A DNA stretch of 50,016 bases from a virus, in IMG/VR virus record IMGVR_UViG_3300036979_000962, positions 1 to 50,016 of that record, one strand, 5' to 3'. Positions within the stretch are counted from its first letter, which is position 1; every line of letters begins with the position of its first letter. Below, piece after piece: positions 38,387 to 46,957 of this stretch. Under the pieces are notes generated by a model. It was not told the DNA's origin and did no database searches. It saw only the letters and a program-made list of their open reading frames with translations. The position numbers and the translations under genes are program-made.

Positions 38387-38814
38387 CTTTTGCCTCCGAT
38401 GTTCCCGACCTTCTCGGCGGTCGGTATGCCGGTGGGCCCGATGCGATGCTTCGCCGGTTTTCCGCGGAGCGTCGGAAATCCGAACTTCACTCCGCCCGGG
38501 ATTCCCCCGGGCATAAACCGGCGGAGGTCGCGGTTGTGAGCGGCCTCGTTCCCGGCCTCCTTGAAGACCTCGGGGTTGGGCGTGAGCGCGATGGGAACGC
38601 CGGCTCGGATGAGGAAGGCTTGGTCGGAGATGACCGCCTCGACCTTCGCCGTCTGCTCGGCGCGGGCCGCTTGGAGCCGGATGACTTTGGCGAGGTCGAG
38701 CGCGGCGTCCCACGGCAAGTCGAGCAGGAGCGTCCCGCTCTGGATGAGTTGGACGCGGGAGCCTTCGCGCCGGACCGTGACCGATGTGACCTTGGGGATG
38801 TAGAACTCGCCCAT
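38383..38814 (-). CDS. hypothetical protein of the structural region
   Basis: 143 residues from ATG 38814. A small strand-helix unit (TSVTVRREGSRVQLIQSGTL) followed by a helix, then a repeat-like basic end (MPGGIPGGVKFGFPTLRG, GPTGIPTAEKVG) that echoes the IPSAE/GIPTAE repeats of the fibre. No family recognised. Confidence 0.65.
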   Translation of the reverse strand: MGEFYIPKVTSVTVRREGSRVQLIQSGTLLLDLPWDAALDLAKVIRLQAARAEQTAKVEAVISDQAFLIRAGVPIALTPNPEVFKEAGNEAAHNRDLRRFMPGGIPGGVKFGFPTLRGKPAKHRIGPTGIPTAEKVGNIGGKR

Positions 38815-38818
38815 TGTC

Positions 38819-39217
38819 TTACAGCGTGAAAATCTTGTTGGCGCCCGCGTCCCATTGGACTTCGATGTCGCCGCCGGAGGGCGTGAACGGGAGCCCGGTC
38901 GCCGTGTCGATGTAGGCGATGAGAGCGTCGCTCGCGTGCGTGTCCGAGTAGATGTTGATGCTCTCGAACGGGTCGCCCGTGACCGTGGCGACCGTGATGT
39001 CGGCGGCGTCGGCGGTCCCGCCCGTCGAGGACTTCGTTCCGAAGTTCCCGCTCGTGGCGATGGTCCCCGCGGCGATGTCCGCGAGGTCGTCGTCGGTCGC
39101 CGGGACGGGAGTGTCTACGGCGTGGTCGGTGAAAACAAGTTTGATGTCGTCCGCCGACCAATGAATCGCGCCGTCGAGGAACCGCGCCCGTCCGATTGTG
39201 TAGAGTGCGTTAGCCAT
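38819..39217 (-). CDS. virion protein, beta-rich
   Basis: 132 residues from ATG 39217, with GGAGG upstream. ANALYTIGRARFLDGAIHWS then DDIKLVFTDHAVDTP and IYSDTHASDALIAYID match a common class of small virion proteins in siphophages of this kind. Strong ribosome-binding site. Confidence 0.75.
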   Translation of the reverse strand: MANALYTIGRARFLDGAIHWSADDIKLVFTDHAVDTPVPATDDDLADIAAGTIATSGNFGTKSSTGGTADAADITVATVTGDPFESINIYSDTHASDALIAYIDTATGLPFTPSGGDIEVQWDAGANKIFTL

Positions 39218-39232
39218 CTTTGCCTCCTTGGG

Positions 39233-39733
39233 CTAGAAATTAAAAACGAACATATATTTTTTACAAGGTCCCCGGTCGACCAACATTCCGTCGCCCTCTT
39301 TCACGCCGAACCATTCACCGTATTCCTTCCATCCGATGCGGTGGTGCTCGGTCCGACATTTATACGGCACCGTTATGATAGCACGACGGGCGACTCGCCT
39401 CACCTCGCCGAACGCATCGCGTTGACGACCGGAGAAGTGCTCGAACGCCTCGAGCGCGACGACGAGGTCATACGCCTTGTCTCCGACCGGCCACGGGACC
39501 CGTCCGGCGTCGTGGAGAATCGTCGGATGGAACGCCGCGCAGTTGTCGAGCGTGTCCGCTCCGAGGACTATCGGCCGGCCGGTCGGACCGGGCCCGACCT
39601 CGAGGACGCGCCCGACCTCGCCCATCGCCTCGATTTTTTCGATGACGCGGGAGGTGAACCCCCACCGGTCCTTGAAATACTTTTCTCTCCCGGGAGCGTG
39701 AAGGAATGTTTCGCGGTCTATGAACCTCGTCAC
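39233..39733 (-). CDS. SAM-dependent methyltransferase-like protein
   Basis: 166 residues from GTG 39733, GTGA overlap. The SAM loop is VGRVLEVGPGPTG, followed by the acidic loop region and YDLVVALEAFEHFSG, RRVARRAIITVPY as in class I methyltransferases. It is the last gene of the glycan cassette and may methylate a sugar. Confidence 0.8.
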   Translation of the reverse strand: MTRFIDRETFLHAPGREKYFKDRWGFTSRVIEKIEAMGEVGRVLEVGPGPTGRPIVLGADTLDNCAAFHPTILHDAGRVPWPVGDKAYDLVVALEAFEHFSGRQRDAFGEVRRVARRAIITVPYKCRTEHHRIGWKEYGEWFGVKEGDGMLVDRGPCKKYMFVFNF

Positions 39734-40413
39734 TCGACCCTCCTCCAAACCCTCTTGTTCGCGAGGCAGACGCGGCACGCCGGATGGCGCTTCCGGTCCA
39801 TCGCCTTTATGGCCGCCAGCCAATCCCGGCTCCCGTCGTTGACCGGAACCCACGCCATCTCTAAATCGAAATCGTATCCCATTCGTTTCGAATGAGGGTA
39901 GACATCGGCACATTGATAGACGCGGCCGGCGAATACGGCCGGCCGGTCGCATCCGCACTCCGCCGGCAACACGCCCTCCATCGCCGCGGTCGGGAGCGGT
40001 TTGTGGCGGAGTCGATTGCGGCCGATGATGAGGTCCTTCGGGAACGCCGCGAGGATTTTCTCGACGCCGGCCGGCGAGGAGTTCGACACTTGACAATAGA
40101 CCAAGTCGACCAACCCCGCCGCGAGCGCCTCCGTTAGCGTCGCGTGCTTTAGGCAGTTCGACGAGACTTCGATTCGCCGGGACAACCCGGACTCTTTCAC
40201 GGCCCGGAGGCCGGCCTCGAAGTGCCGCCACAGCGTCGGCTCTCCGCCGGCGATGTGAACGATGTCGAAGCGATGGCCGGCGGCGGCGACAGCCACGATT
40301 TCGTCGGGAGTCATATGGTAGTCGGAGAAGTCGCGGCGCCACGCTCCTTGCGAGCAATGCGGGCAGTCGAGATTACAAGCGCCCGTCACCATCAGCGTTA
40401 TTTCGCGCCTCAT
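39730..40413 (-). CDS. radical SAM protein with SPASM-like C-terminus
   Basis: 227 residues from ATG 40413, TGATG overlap. VTGACNLDCPHCSQGAW holds CxxxCxxC for the 4Fe-4S cluster; HIAGGEPTLWRHF is the GGE motif. Near the C-terminus CGCDRP, QCADVYPH and CRVCLANK could bind an auxiliary cluster. Such enzymes modify peptides or sugars; the place in a glycan cassette suggests a sugar or a glycosylated protein. Confidence 0.85.
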   Translation of the reverse strand: MRREITLMVTGACNLDCPHCSQGAWRRDFSDYHMTPDEIVAVAAAGHRFDIVHIAGGEPTLWRHFEAGLRAVKESGLSRRIEVSSNCLKHATLTEALAAGLVDLVYCQVSNSSPAGVEKILAAFPKDLIIGRNRLRHKPLPTAAMEGVLPAECGCDRPAVFAGRVYQCADVYPHSKRMGYDFDLEMAWVPVNDGSRDWLAAIKAMDRKRHPACRVCLANKRVWRRVE

Positions 40414-40991
40414 CACCGGCTCCTCTTCCACGCCAAGAGGTTCGAGCCGTCGCGGTCGGTCTTCCCGAGGATGTTGATGCGGTAGCCGAGGTCGCGGAAG
40501 TCTCGCGGGTAGAGCGCGGCGCGGTGGCGCTCGTGAGGATTGCCGTAGGCGTCGCCCTGCGGGCTCCGGCCGGATGGCGCGGCAAGGACGACCATCCCCC
40601 GGGCCGTCCGCTCGAGCCGGCCAAGGACGGCCGGGAGTTCGGAGCGCTCGATGTGTTCCGGGCCGTGCCACCACACGACGACATCGTATCCGGCCGGGCG
40701 CTCGAAGAGACGGACATCGCCGATGTGGATTTTGCTGATAGCGCCGGCGCCCTCGCCCGCGTTCCACGCCGCGACCTCCGCCGCGTTCTCCGGCCAAATC
40801 TCGAGGATGTCGATGCGGAACTTCCTCGCGACGAAGAGGTCGAGCATTTGGCGGCGGTTCGCGTTGGCGCCGATGTAGAGGAGCGAACGGAACTCGAGGG
40901 CCTCCGGTATACAGCGCAAAAATTGCCGCTCGCGCTCCTCGTTGACGAGTCGCCAGAACCGGCTCTGCGGCTTCTTCCTCTCTTCGCTCAT
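40413..40991 (-). CDS. methyltransferase-like protein
   Basis: 192 residues from ATG 40991, ATGA overlap. FRSLLYIGANANRRQMLDLF and RIDILEIWPENAAEV, then YDVVVWWHGPEHIERSELP, follow the class I methyltransferase strand order with an altered glycine loop. Activity less certain than for the neighbour at 39233. Confidence 0.7.
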   Translation of the reverse strand: MSEERKKPQSRFWRLVNEERERQFLRCIPEALEFRSLLYIGANANRRQMLDLFVARKFRIDILEIWPENAAEVAAWNAGEGAGAISKIHIGDVRLFERPAGYDVVVWWHGPEHIERSELPAVLGRLERTARGMVVLAAPSGRSPQGDAYGNPHERHRAALYPRDFRDLGYRINILGKTDRDGSNLLAWKRSR

Positions 40992-41701
40992 CCCTCGACC
41001 TCCTCGAGCCGTCCGAAGACGGGCTCGACCCGGAGATTTCCGTTCCTCATCGCTTGCTCCTTGGATGTCATTTTGTGGTAGACGCGGCGGAGGCGCGAGT
41101 TCCCCGCGGTCTCCGGACGAGAAGTTATCGAGCCCGCGTGCTTCCGATAGTCGAACAGCGGCCGCGGCGACAGCACCGCCGGGCCGAGAGCGCGGAGGGC
41201 CCGCTTGCGGAAGTCCGAGTCGGCGGCACAGCGCCACGGCTTGAATCCTCCAAGGCGCTCGAACGACTCGCGTCGGATTCCGAAGGCTCCGGACGCGCCG
41301 TTCGGGAACGGGACGCGGCCGCGGGCTCCGCCGTAGACCATCACGAATCGGAATTGGACGAGGCCGAGGTGTTCGCGGTTCGCCTCGCACCATTCGACGA
41401 GACCGGGAAGCATCACATCGTCGGCGTCGAAAAAGATGAGGAACTCGCCGCGAGCGGCGTAGGCGAGCGTGTTGCGGACGATGTAGGGCCCGAGGTTCGT
41501 CGGCGACGAGAGGACCCGGAGCGCCGGCACTTCGGCTCTCATCGCCCGCGCCTTCGCGAGCGTCGCCTCGCACCCGTCGACCCCGACGAGGACTTCATAG
41601 TCACCGGCCGTCCCGAAGCGCGACTGAGCGACGACGGAGCGGAGGCACTCTTCGAGGAACCGCTCCGCCCGCCACGCCGGGATGAGGACCGAGTATCTCA
41701 C
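40988..41701 (-). CDS. family-2 glycosyltransferase
   Basis: 237 residues from GTG 41701, GTGA overlap. YSVLIPAWRAERFLEECLRS at the start, LSSPTNLGPYIVRNTLAYAA, the metal-binding FLIFFDADDVMLPGL, and a C-terminal AADSDFRKRALRAL match GT2 enzymes. It would add a sugar from a nucleotide donor to a cassette product. Confidence 0.85.
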   Translation of the reverse strand: MRYSVLIPAWRAERFLEECLRSVVAQSRFGTAGDYEVLVGVDGCEATLAKARAMRAEVPALRVLSSPTNLGPYIVRNTLAYAARGEFLIFFDADDVMLPGLVEWCEANREHLGLVQFRFVMVYGGARGRVPFPNGASGAFGIRRESFERLGGFKPWRCAADSDFRKRALRALGPAVLSPRPLFDYRKHAGSITSRPETAGNSRLRRVYHKMTSKEQAMRNGNLRVEPVFGRLEEVEG

Positions 41702-42348
41702 GCGACCCGCCCGGTGAACGGGCTCCGCGCCGGCCGCGTCGAGCGGAGGTTGTGGCGGAGGCGACGGGAGGCTTGAAAATGCTCGATAACGGGCTCTACG
41801 CCCCGCATCCCGGGATGGTCGAAAATGCGCGTGTAAGCCCGCGGGAGGCGGTATATGCGCTCGCCCGGCTCTCCGGGCCGGCCGGCCCCGAGAACGACCG
41901 CCAGCGCCTTCTGGTGACGAATCTCCGGGTGTTTCCGGGCATATCGGTCCCACCGCTCGACGATTCCGCGGCCGGCGGCCGTGTTCGCCACCCACAGCGT
42001 CCCGCTCAGAAGTTCCCCGCGCTCGAGCCGGCTCTCTTCGAAGAAACACGCCGCGAGGTCGTGCGCCCGGCTCTCCGACAACTCGTCGAACAGCCGAGGA
42101 TACGAGCGAATCACAGCGTCCGCGTCGAGGAAGACGATGTCGCGGTCGGGCCACTCGTCGAGAGCGTGGAGAATGACGGCGCTCTTGTCGTTGAGGTTCA
42201 AGCGCCAACTTCCTCGGTTCGGAACGGCGTAGGCGACGAGCGGAACGCCGAACGCCTCGGCCGAAGCGAGGAGTCGCTCGACCTCGCGCTCGTAGCCGGT
42301 GTCGGCGGTGTAGAAGGAGACGGCGGTCCAGCCCATTCTCTCGCCCAT
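41698..42348 (-). CDS. GT-A-type glycosyltransferase
   Basis: 216 residues from ATG 42348. WTAVSFYTADTGYEREVERL, then DKSAVILHALDEW and DIVFLDADAVIRSYP (DxD), then GELLSGTLWVANTAAG and HQKALAVVLG, look like GT8- or DUF273-type nucleotide-sugar transferases. Donor and acceptor unknown. Confidence 0.75.
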   Translation of the reverse strand: MGERMGWTAVSFYTADTGYEREVERLLASAEAFGVPLVAYAVPNRGSWRLNLNDKSAVILHALDEWPDRDIVFLDADAVIRSYPRLFDELSESRAHDLAACFFEESRLERGELLSGTLWVANTAAGRGIVERWDRYARKHPEIRHQKALAVVLGAGRPGEPGERIYRLPRAYTRIFDHPGMRGVEPVIEHFQASRRLRHNLRSTRPARSPFTGRVA

Positions 42349-42350
42349 CG

Positions 42351-42725
42351 CTACGCCGCGGCCTTCGGCGGAACGAGCCCGCCCTCGGAGCGGCGGATGA
42401 TGTCCTCTTCGACGGGAGCGGCCTCGTAGATTTCGAGCGCGATGGTCGTGTCGACCGCCCGGAACGAGTGCCACACGCCGAGCGCTATCGTCTTCGAATC
42501 GCCCGACTCGAGGAACGAAACATCCGGCTGGTCTTGGTCGAGCGGCGGAGCCGGCCATTCGAAAATCATCAGCCGGCCCGAGAGGATGAAGAAGTGATTG
42601 ACCTTCCGCTCGTGGCGGTGTTCGGAGCAGAACCCGCCCGCCTCAATCCGCAGGAGATGGACCGAGTAGTGGGCCGAGCCGCAGAGCAGATGCGTCGTCC
42701 CCCAAACTTTTCCCTGCTTGTCCAT
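42351..42725 (-). CDS. cupin protein, mannose-6-phosphate isomerase type II-like
   Basis: 124 residues from ATG 42725. KVWGTTHLLCGSAHYSVHLL and GGFCSEHRHERKVNHFFILS give the cupin motif with HRH metal ligands. These proteins isomerise or epimerise sugar phosphates, or bind sugars. It overlaps the previous gene by 83 bp, a long overlap, but both frames have conserved-looking motifs. Confidence 0.8.
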   Translation of the reverse strand: MDKQGKVWGTTHLLCGSAHYSVHLLRIEAGGFCSEHRHERKVNHFFILSGRLMIFEWPAPPLDQDQPDVSFLESGDSKTIALGVWHSFRAVDTTIALEIYEAAPVEEDIIRRSEGGLVPPKAAA

Positions 42726-43458
42726 TCAACGCCTCCTCGACCGACCGGAACTTGAAACACCGAAGCCCGCTCGCCGGGTTGAGATTATATATCCAATCGA
42801 CATTCGGGATTTTCTTGGCCATCTCGCGGAACTCCGCGACGAACGACTGAGAGACGCCCGGCCGGCTCTTCATCCCGTAGCCGGAATGGAAGTGGCTCCG
42901 GCCCTTCGGGTCCCGCGTCATATCGTAGCCGAGGAGATATATCGGCCGGGCCCGGAGCGCGAGCGCGAGGTTGAGAGCGCCGTGTCCGCTGTTGTTGCCG
43001 TGATACAAGCCCTTCGCTATCGACCACGACACGCCCCGCCTTCCGAGCGAGCGGACCGAATAGCAGTCGTCGAGTTTCCGTCCCATCAAATTCAGAAAAA
43101 CTTTCATCCCGCCGAACGCCTCCCACTTCTCGCGCTTCGCGGGTTCGTCGTGACACATTTTATAGAACCGGTGGTCCATAAAGAACAGCAAGTCCGCCCA
43201 CGGCACGAACTCGAACGCCCGGTTGATGACGATGACGCGGCCTCGCCCGCGGAGCCGCTCGAAGTCGAAGCCGACGAGCGACGGGCCGCCGCCGATGATG
43301 AACGCCGGCTCGCCCGCCCACGCCCCGTCCGCGAGCGCTTCGGAGAGCGGGCGGTGGGGAGAGACTTGGCGCTTGATGTTGTCGCGGATAGTGCGCTGGG
43401 CTTCGTCGCGCTGGCGGAGGATTTGTTTGACGCTCCGACTTCGGGTCGTGAGGAGCAT
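42643..43458 (-). CDS. MptE/DUF115- and sialyltransferase-like protein
   Basis: 271 residues from ATG 43458. EPAFIIGGGPSLVGFDFERL followed by RVIVINRAFEFVPWADLLF fits the MptE-like/GT42 pattern of proteins that use CMP-activated or other nucleotide substrates. Later YHGNNSGHGALNLALALRAR and IYLLGYDMTRD are also typical. Because the same late unit makes CMP-Kdo, this protein is my best candidate for the transferase that uses it; that is inference. First gene of the cassette after the capsid gene. Confidence 0.7.
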   Translation of the reverse strand: MLLTTRSRSVKQILRQRDEAQRTIRDNIKRQVSPHRPLSEALADGAWAGEPAFIIGGGPSLVGFDFERLRGRGRVIVINRAFEFVPWADLLFFMDHRFYKMCHDEPAKREKWEAFGGMKVFLNLMGRKLDDCYSVRSLGRRGVSWSIAKGLYHGNNSGHGALNLALALRARPIYLLGYDMTRDPKGRSHFHSGYGMKSRPGVSQSFVAEFREMAKKIPNVDWIYNLNPASGLRCFKFRSVEEALNGQAGKSLGDDASALRLGPLLGPSPAD

Positions 43459-43470
43459 CAGTTGGAGCCT

Positions 43471-43520
43471 AAATAAAGCCGGGCAGGGCCGGAGCCTTGA
43501 AGGAAGCCCCGACCCCGCCC
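43471..43520 (-). terminator. terminator after the major capsid gene, probably leaky
   Basis: In the minus transcript GGGCGGGG pairs with CCCTGCCC (one G-T) around a roughly 24-nt loop, followed by CTTTATTT. Leaky terminators after capsid genes are common and would lower expression of the glycan cassette. Confidence 0.5.
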
Positions 43521-43561
43521 GTTGACAATTTCCAATGAGAGCCTCGAACATCCCCTTCCGG

Positions 43562-44716
43562 TTACTGCTGTTCGGGCTCGAACTCGCTCGTCCGGAGGTC
43601 GCCCACGGTCTTGTCGTCGCCGACCGTGACATCCTTACACGCGCCGATGGGATAGAACCCGGTCGGCGTCGGGCAGGAGCCGGAGGTCGGAGTGAAATCG
43701 ATACAGGCGATTTGGTCGGTGTCGCCGACGCACCCGCCGTGCCGCATCCAGCCGGCGACGGTGTCCGTGTAGGAGAGCATATCGAACGAGTCGAACAGCG
43801 TCAGGTCCATCCGGTAGCCGAGTTTCAGCGTGCGCTTCGGCAGGATGACCATAACGCGGTTCGGGTTCGTCAGCATCATCGAGGTGACTTGCCGGAAGTT
43901 GTAGTCGATGACGGCGGTCGACTCGGCGAAAGCCTGAGTCCGGACGCCGAGGGCCTGACGAACGCGGCCGCGGAGACCGAGCGGAGTGAGGACGATGAAC
44001 TCGGTCGTCTGCGGGTTGAGGTTGTAGCCGCGGTCCTTGACTTTCGTGAGAATGGTCATCGCGGCGTAGTTGATGGACTCGGCGATGGACCGAGCGTCCG
44101 CGGAGCAGTCGGAGCAGTCCGACGCGACCGCCGAGCAACAGCCGTTGTGGTCGGCCGCCGCTTCGAGCAGGGCGTAGTAGGTCGCGGCCCGCGAGAGGTA
44201 GGCCGCGTTGCGGAACTCGATGGCGTTGTCCTCGATGGTCCACCAATCGCCGTCCTCGAAGAGTTGGCGATGCCAGCCGAGCGCTCCGCCGTAGTAGCAG
44301 AAGTAGCACCGATACTTCGCGCCGGCGGACTGATAGACCTTGAGTTTCTCGCCCGGCTGGACCTCGTTGAAGGTCAGGCCGGAGGTGACGCCGGCGACAT
44401 CGAACCCGGACGCCTTCGTTCCGGAGAAGTCGCGGACATCGAAAATCTGCTCGTAGCCGTTGTCGTATTCGGCCATCAGATGGAACTTCTCCACGACATC
44501 GATGGCCTTCTCGTTCGCGTAGCCGTCGCTCATCATCGTGAACTCACGAATCTGAGCGTGGGCCTTGACGAACTCTTCGACCTTGGCGAAGCGCGAGGGG
44601 ATGAACTTGTTGGGGAGAGCGGCAAAGTACTGAAGAGCGCCCGCGAGTTGAAGCCGCTGTTCCGGGGCGTTGTAGTCGAAGGACTCCCAATCGAGGTTGA
44701 AGATTCTGCTTTTCAT
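43562..44716 (-). CDS. major capsid protein
   Basis: 384 residues from ATG 44716, with GGAGG well placed. FNLDWESFDYNAPEQRLQLA at the N-terminus, EKFHLMAEYDNGYEQIFDVR, later TTEFIVLTPLGLRGRVRQAL and VMVILPKRTLKLGYRMDLTL fit an HK97-fold capsid protein of the Mu/SPP1-like groups. It follows the protease/scaffold and decoration genes. Notable cysteine run CCSAVASDCSDC in the middle. Confidence 0.85.
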   Translation of the reverse strand: MKSRIFNLDWESFDYNAPEQRLQLAGALQYFAALPNKFIPSRFAKVEEFVKAHAQIREFTMMSDGYANEKAIDVVEKFHLMAEYDNGYEQIFDVRDFSGTKASGFDVAGVTSGLTFNEVQPGEKLKVYQSAGAKYRCYFCYYGGALGWHRQLFEDGDWWTIEDNAIEFRNAAYLSRAATYYALLEAAADHNGCCSAVASDCSDCSADARSIAESINYAAMTILTKVKDRGYNLNPQTTEFIVLTPLGLRGRVRQALGVRTQAFAESTAVIDYNFRQVTSMMLTNPNRVMVILPKRTLKLGYRMDLTLFDSFDMLSYTDTVAGWMRHGGCVGDTDQIACIDFTPTSGSCPTPTGFYPIGACKDVTVGDDKTVGDLRTSEFEPEQQ

Positions 44717-44726
44717 TTCATCCTCC

Positions 44727-45140
44727 TCAAGCCCCGAGTTCTGCGACGACGCCGGCGCCGTCGAGGTCGATTTCGACTGTCGTGTCGGAGAAGATGGCCG
44801 GCTCCGTCGCGATGCCGATGCGGTAGTAGGAAGTGTCGGGGATGGCCGTGACATATCTCGTCGCGGGGTCCCAATAGACGATGTCTCCCGGGATGAAAAC
44901 ATCGAGCGTATCGGTCGACTTGGCGACGATAATCTTCTCGGCTTGGTAGACGAGGACGCCCTCTTCCCCGAAGGCGACATCTTCGAGCAGGGCCCCGACG
45001 CTGTCGCCGACGAGATAGAGCCACGGCGCTCCGGCGGCCCACGCCGAGGCGGCGCCGTCGAGGCCGGCCGTGACCTCACAGATGAACTTGAACGACCGCC
45101 AATCGCCGTTCGGCGTTGCGGTCCGAAGAACTTGCGGCAT
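44727..45140 (-). CDS. capsid decoration protein (DUF2190-like)
   Basis: 137 residues from ATG 45140. VGDSVGALLEDVAFGEEGVL, VYQAEKIIVAKSTDTLDVF and GDIVYWDPATRYVTA follow the DUF2190 pattern. These proteins cover the capsid surface and could be a target of glycosylation. Confidence 0.8.
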   Translation of the reverse strand: MPQVLRTATPNGDWRSFKFICEVTAGLDGAASAWAAGAPWLYLVGDSVGALLEDVAFGEEGVLVYQAEKIIVAKSTDTLDVFIPGDIVYWDPATRYVTAIPDTSYYRIGIATEPAIFSDTTVEIDLDGAGVVAELGA

Positions 45141-45186
45141 AGTGGATTCTCCTTCTGTTAGTGTTGCCGCCGCGAGCGGTCCGTCG

Positions 45187-46344
45187 TCACGCGAGTTTAA
45201 TCATCGGATTTTGGGCCGGGTCGAGATACTTGTTCTCCGGGCCGCCGGTCGGCTTCCCTTTGTCCGGGCCGGTGCCCTTGTCGCCGCCGTTGGCGGGCGG
45301 CTCGACCTTCTTGTCCTCGATGCCGAAGACCTCTCTCGCTATCTTCCCGTACTCATCGACCTCGGCGTCGAGGTAAGCCTCGAACTCCTTGTCGATGTCT
45401 TCGGGCTTCGACGGCGTGAACCGAGCGAGGCGATTCTGGATGAACTTCGTCTGCCGGTCATCCAACTTCCGGCTTGTCCGCTGTTTTTCGAACATCGGAC
45501 CCACTTGGGACTTCGCGGCCGCTATCCGGAGGTCGGTGATTTGGCGCGTGAACGCCGACTCCTTGTCGGCCGCACCCTTCTCGATTTTCTCGAGTTTCTC
45601 TTCCGCCTCTTTCCTTCGGGCGAACTCCCCCGCAATCCGCTCCTTCACGCGGTCTTCGGCGAGCCCTCGAACAACGGGGTCCGCCGCCATTTCTTCCATC
45701 GGAAAAATGTCCGACGGCTTTACCTTCTCCGTTTTGAGGAATGCGCGAACATCCTCGAGAGTAAGGTCCATAAGGTTGTCTCCTATGTCCTTCGACCGGG
45801 CGAAGGCTTGAAGTTGCCCGAGCAGGGTCGCCCCCGCGAATCCGGGCTTTTCGATTGCTGAGTTGGCGAGCGCGATTCCCGTCACGCGCTCGACCTCCGC
45901 CACATACAGCCCGCGCCTCGCGTCCTCTTCGAGCGCGACTTCGGCTTCGATGGACGCGACATCGAGCGGGAGATGGCGGAACGACGGGTAGATGTAGCAC
46001 GCGACGACCGCCGAGAGCCGGTCGCCTATCTTCATCCCGCGCTTCCCGACGACCTCGCCGATGGCTTGGCGGCCGGCGTTGTCGTTGGTCTCGCCGTGGC
46101 CGTGGAAGAGTTGGAGCCCGACGGAGATTTTCCGCGTCAACATCTCGATGGCCTGTCGGAACCACCGCTTGACCGTATTGCCGAGCCCGACGACATAACC
46201 CTTCGCCTCGCCTTCGTGGCCGACGACGAACGCCTTGAAAAGCGGATGGGGGTCGTGAGCGCGGATTTCGCGGAGTCGGTCCGGCTCAATCATCGCCGCG
46301 ATTTCGTTCGACGCCATCTCGCGGAGCCGGGCTTGGATACGCAT
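45187..46344 (-). CDS. capsid maturation protease fused to scaffold
   Basis: 385 residues from ATG 46344. N-terminal protease-like part with KISVGLQLFHGHGETNDNAG (His), DRLSAVVACYIYP and DVASIEAEV, then a charged coiled coil (ERIAGEFARRKEAEEKLEKI) acting as scaffold, as in Mu gpI-like proteins. The end is disordered (GGDKGTGPDKGKPTGGPENK). Place between portal and capsid genes is normal. Confidence 0.75.
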   Translation of the reverse strand: MRIQARLREMASNEIAAMIEPDRLREIRAHDPHPLFKAFVVGHEGEAKGYVVGLGNTVKRWFRQAIEMLTRKISVGLQLFHGHGETNDNAGRQAIGEVVGKRGMKIGDRLSAVVACYIYPSFRHLPLDVASIEAEVALEEDARRGLYVAEVERVTGIALANSAIEKPGFAGATLLGQLQAFARSKDIGDNLMDLTLEDVRAFLKTEKVKPSDIFPMEEMAADPVVRGLAEDRVKERIAGEFARRKEAEEKLEKIEKGAADKESAFTRQITDLRIAAAKSQVGPMFEKQRTSRKLDDRQTKFIQNRLARFTPSKPEDIDKEFEAYLDAEVDEYGKIAREVFGIEDKKVEPPANGGDKGTGPDKGKPTGGPENKYLDPAQNPMIKLA

Positions 46345-46361
46345 AACTATCTCTCCCGCCG

Positions 46362-46370
46362 ATTATAACA
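46362..46370 (-). promoter_or_regulatory. candidate extended -10 promoter before the protease/scaffold gene
   Basis: TGTTATAAT on the minus strand in a 37-bp gap, with no clear -35. It could raise expression of protease, decoration and capsid genes. Start would be near 46354. Confidence 0.4.
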
Positions 46371-46381
46371 CGCTCGAGCGA

Positions 46382-46708
46382 TTAGCGGGCCTTCTTCGGC
46401 CGGCCCGGCCTCTTCCCCTCGGCCGGAGGCTCGGAGGCCGTGGCGGGCCGCTGGAGGGCCTTGGCGGCCTTCTTTTGGGCGACGGCGAGAGCCGTCTTCT
46501 TCGCCTCGGCCATCGGGCGGAGGTCGGAGGTTTGGAGCGGACCGCGGGAGCGGTTCGTCGGGAACTTGTTGACCCCCGGGAATCGGCCCGGCTCGAAGTC
46601 GAACGCGAACTTCTTGGGCTTCGCATCGGCCGCAAGGACGACGCTCTTTTTCTGCGGCCCGGCGCCGGGCTTCGGCTTGGTGGTGTCGGTCGAGAAGAAT
46701 GTGCCCAC
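46382..46708 (-). CDS. basic hypothetical protein
   Basis: 108 residues from GTG 46708 (7 nt after GAGG); TTG 46714 with a TTGA overlap is the alternative. Mostly disordered, lysine- and proline-rich (TTKPKPGAGPQKKSVV, EPPAEGKRPGRPKKAR). Head-associated by position. Confidence 0.65.
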   Translation of the reverse strand: MGTFFSTDTTKPKPGAGPQKKSVVLAADAKPKKFAFDFEPGRFPGVNKFPTNRSRGPLQTSDLRPMAEAKKTALAVAQKKAAKALQRPATASEPPAEGKRPGRPKKAR

Positions 46709-46710
46709 GG

Positions 46711-46923
46711 TCAAGCCTCGCTCTTTTTCGTCCGCTTCGCCCGCGGCTTCGCGACGACCGGCTCGACCCAAGTCCCGGCCCGCTTCGCGGCGCGGATGCG
46801 GCGGCGACGCTTGATGCTCGCCGTCAGGAGTTCGTTCTCGGTCAGCGCCGGCGCCTTCGCCGCGACCTTCCGGACGCGCCGCGTCGAGAGGACGGGCTCG
46901 TCGACCTTCGTCGTTTTCTTCAT
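46711..46923 (-). CDS. small basic protein
   Basis: 70 residues from ATG 46923. Lysine- and arginine-rich (ASIKRRRRIRAAKRAGTW), histone-like composition. May bind DNA in the head; function unknown. Confidence 0.65.
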   Translation of the reverse strand: MKKTTKVDEPVLSTRRVRKVAAKAPALTENELLTASIKRRRRIRAAKRAGTWVEPVVAKPRAKRTKKSEA

Positions 46924-46957
46924 CTCACGCTCCTCTTTCAGATTTTATCACATTCGT

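Noticed and set aside
43522-43527. TTGACA on the plus strand after the capsid gene
   Set aside because: No matching -10 box at the right distance and no plus-strand gene follows.
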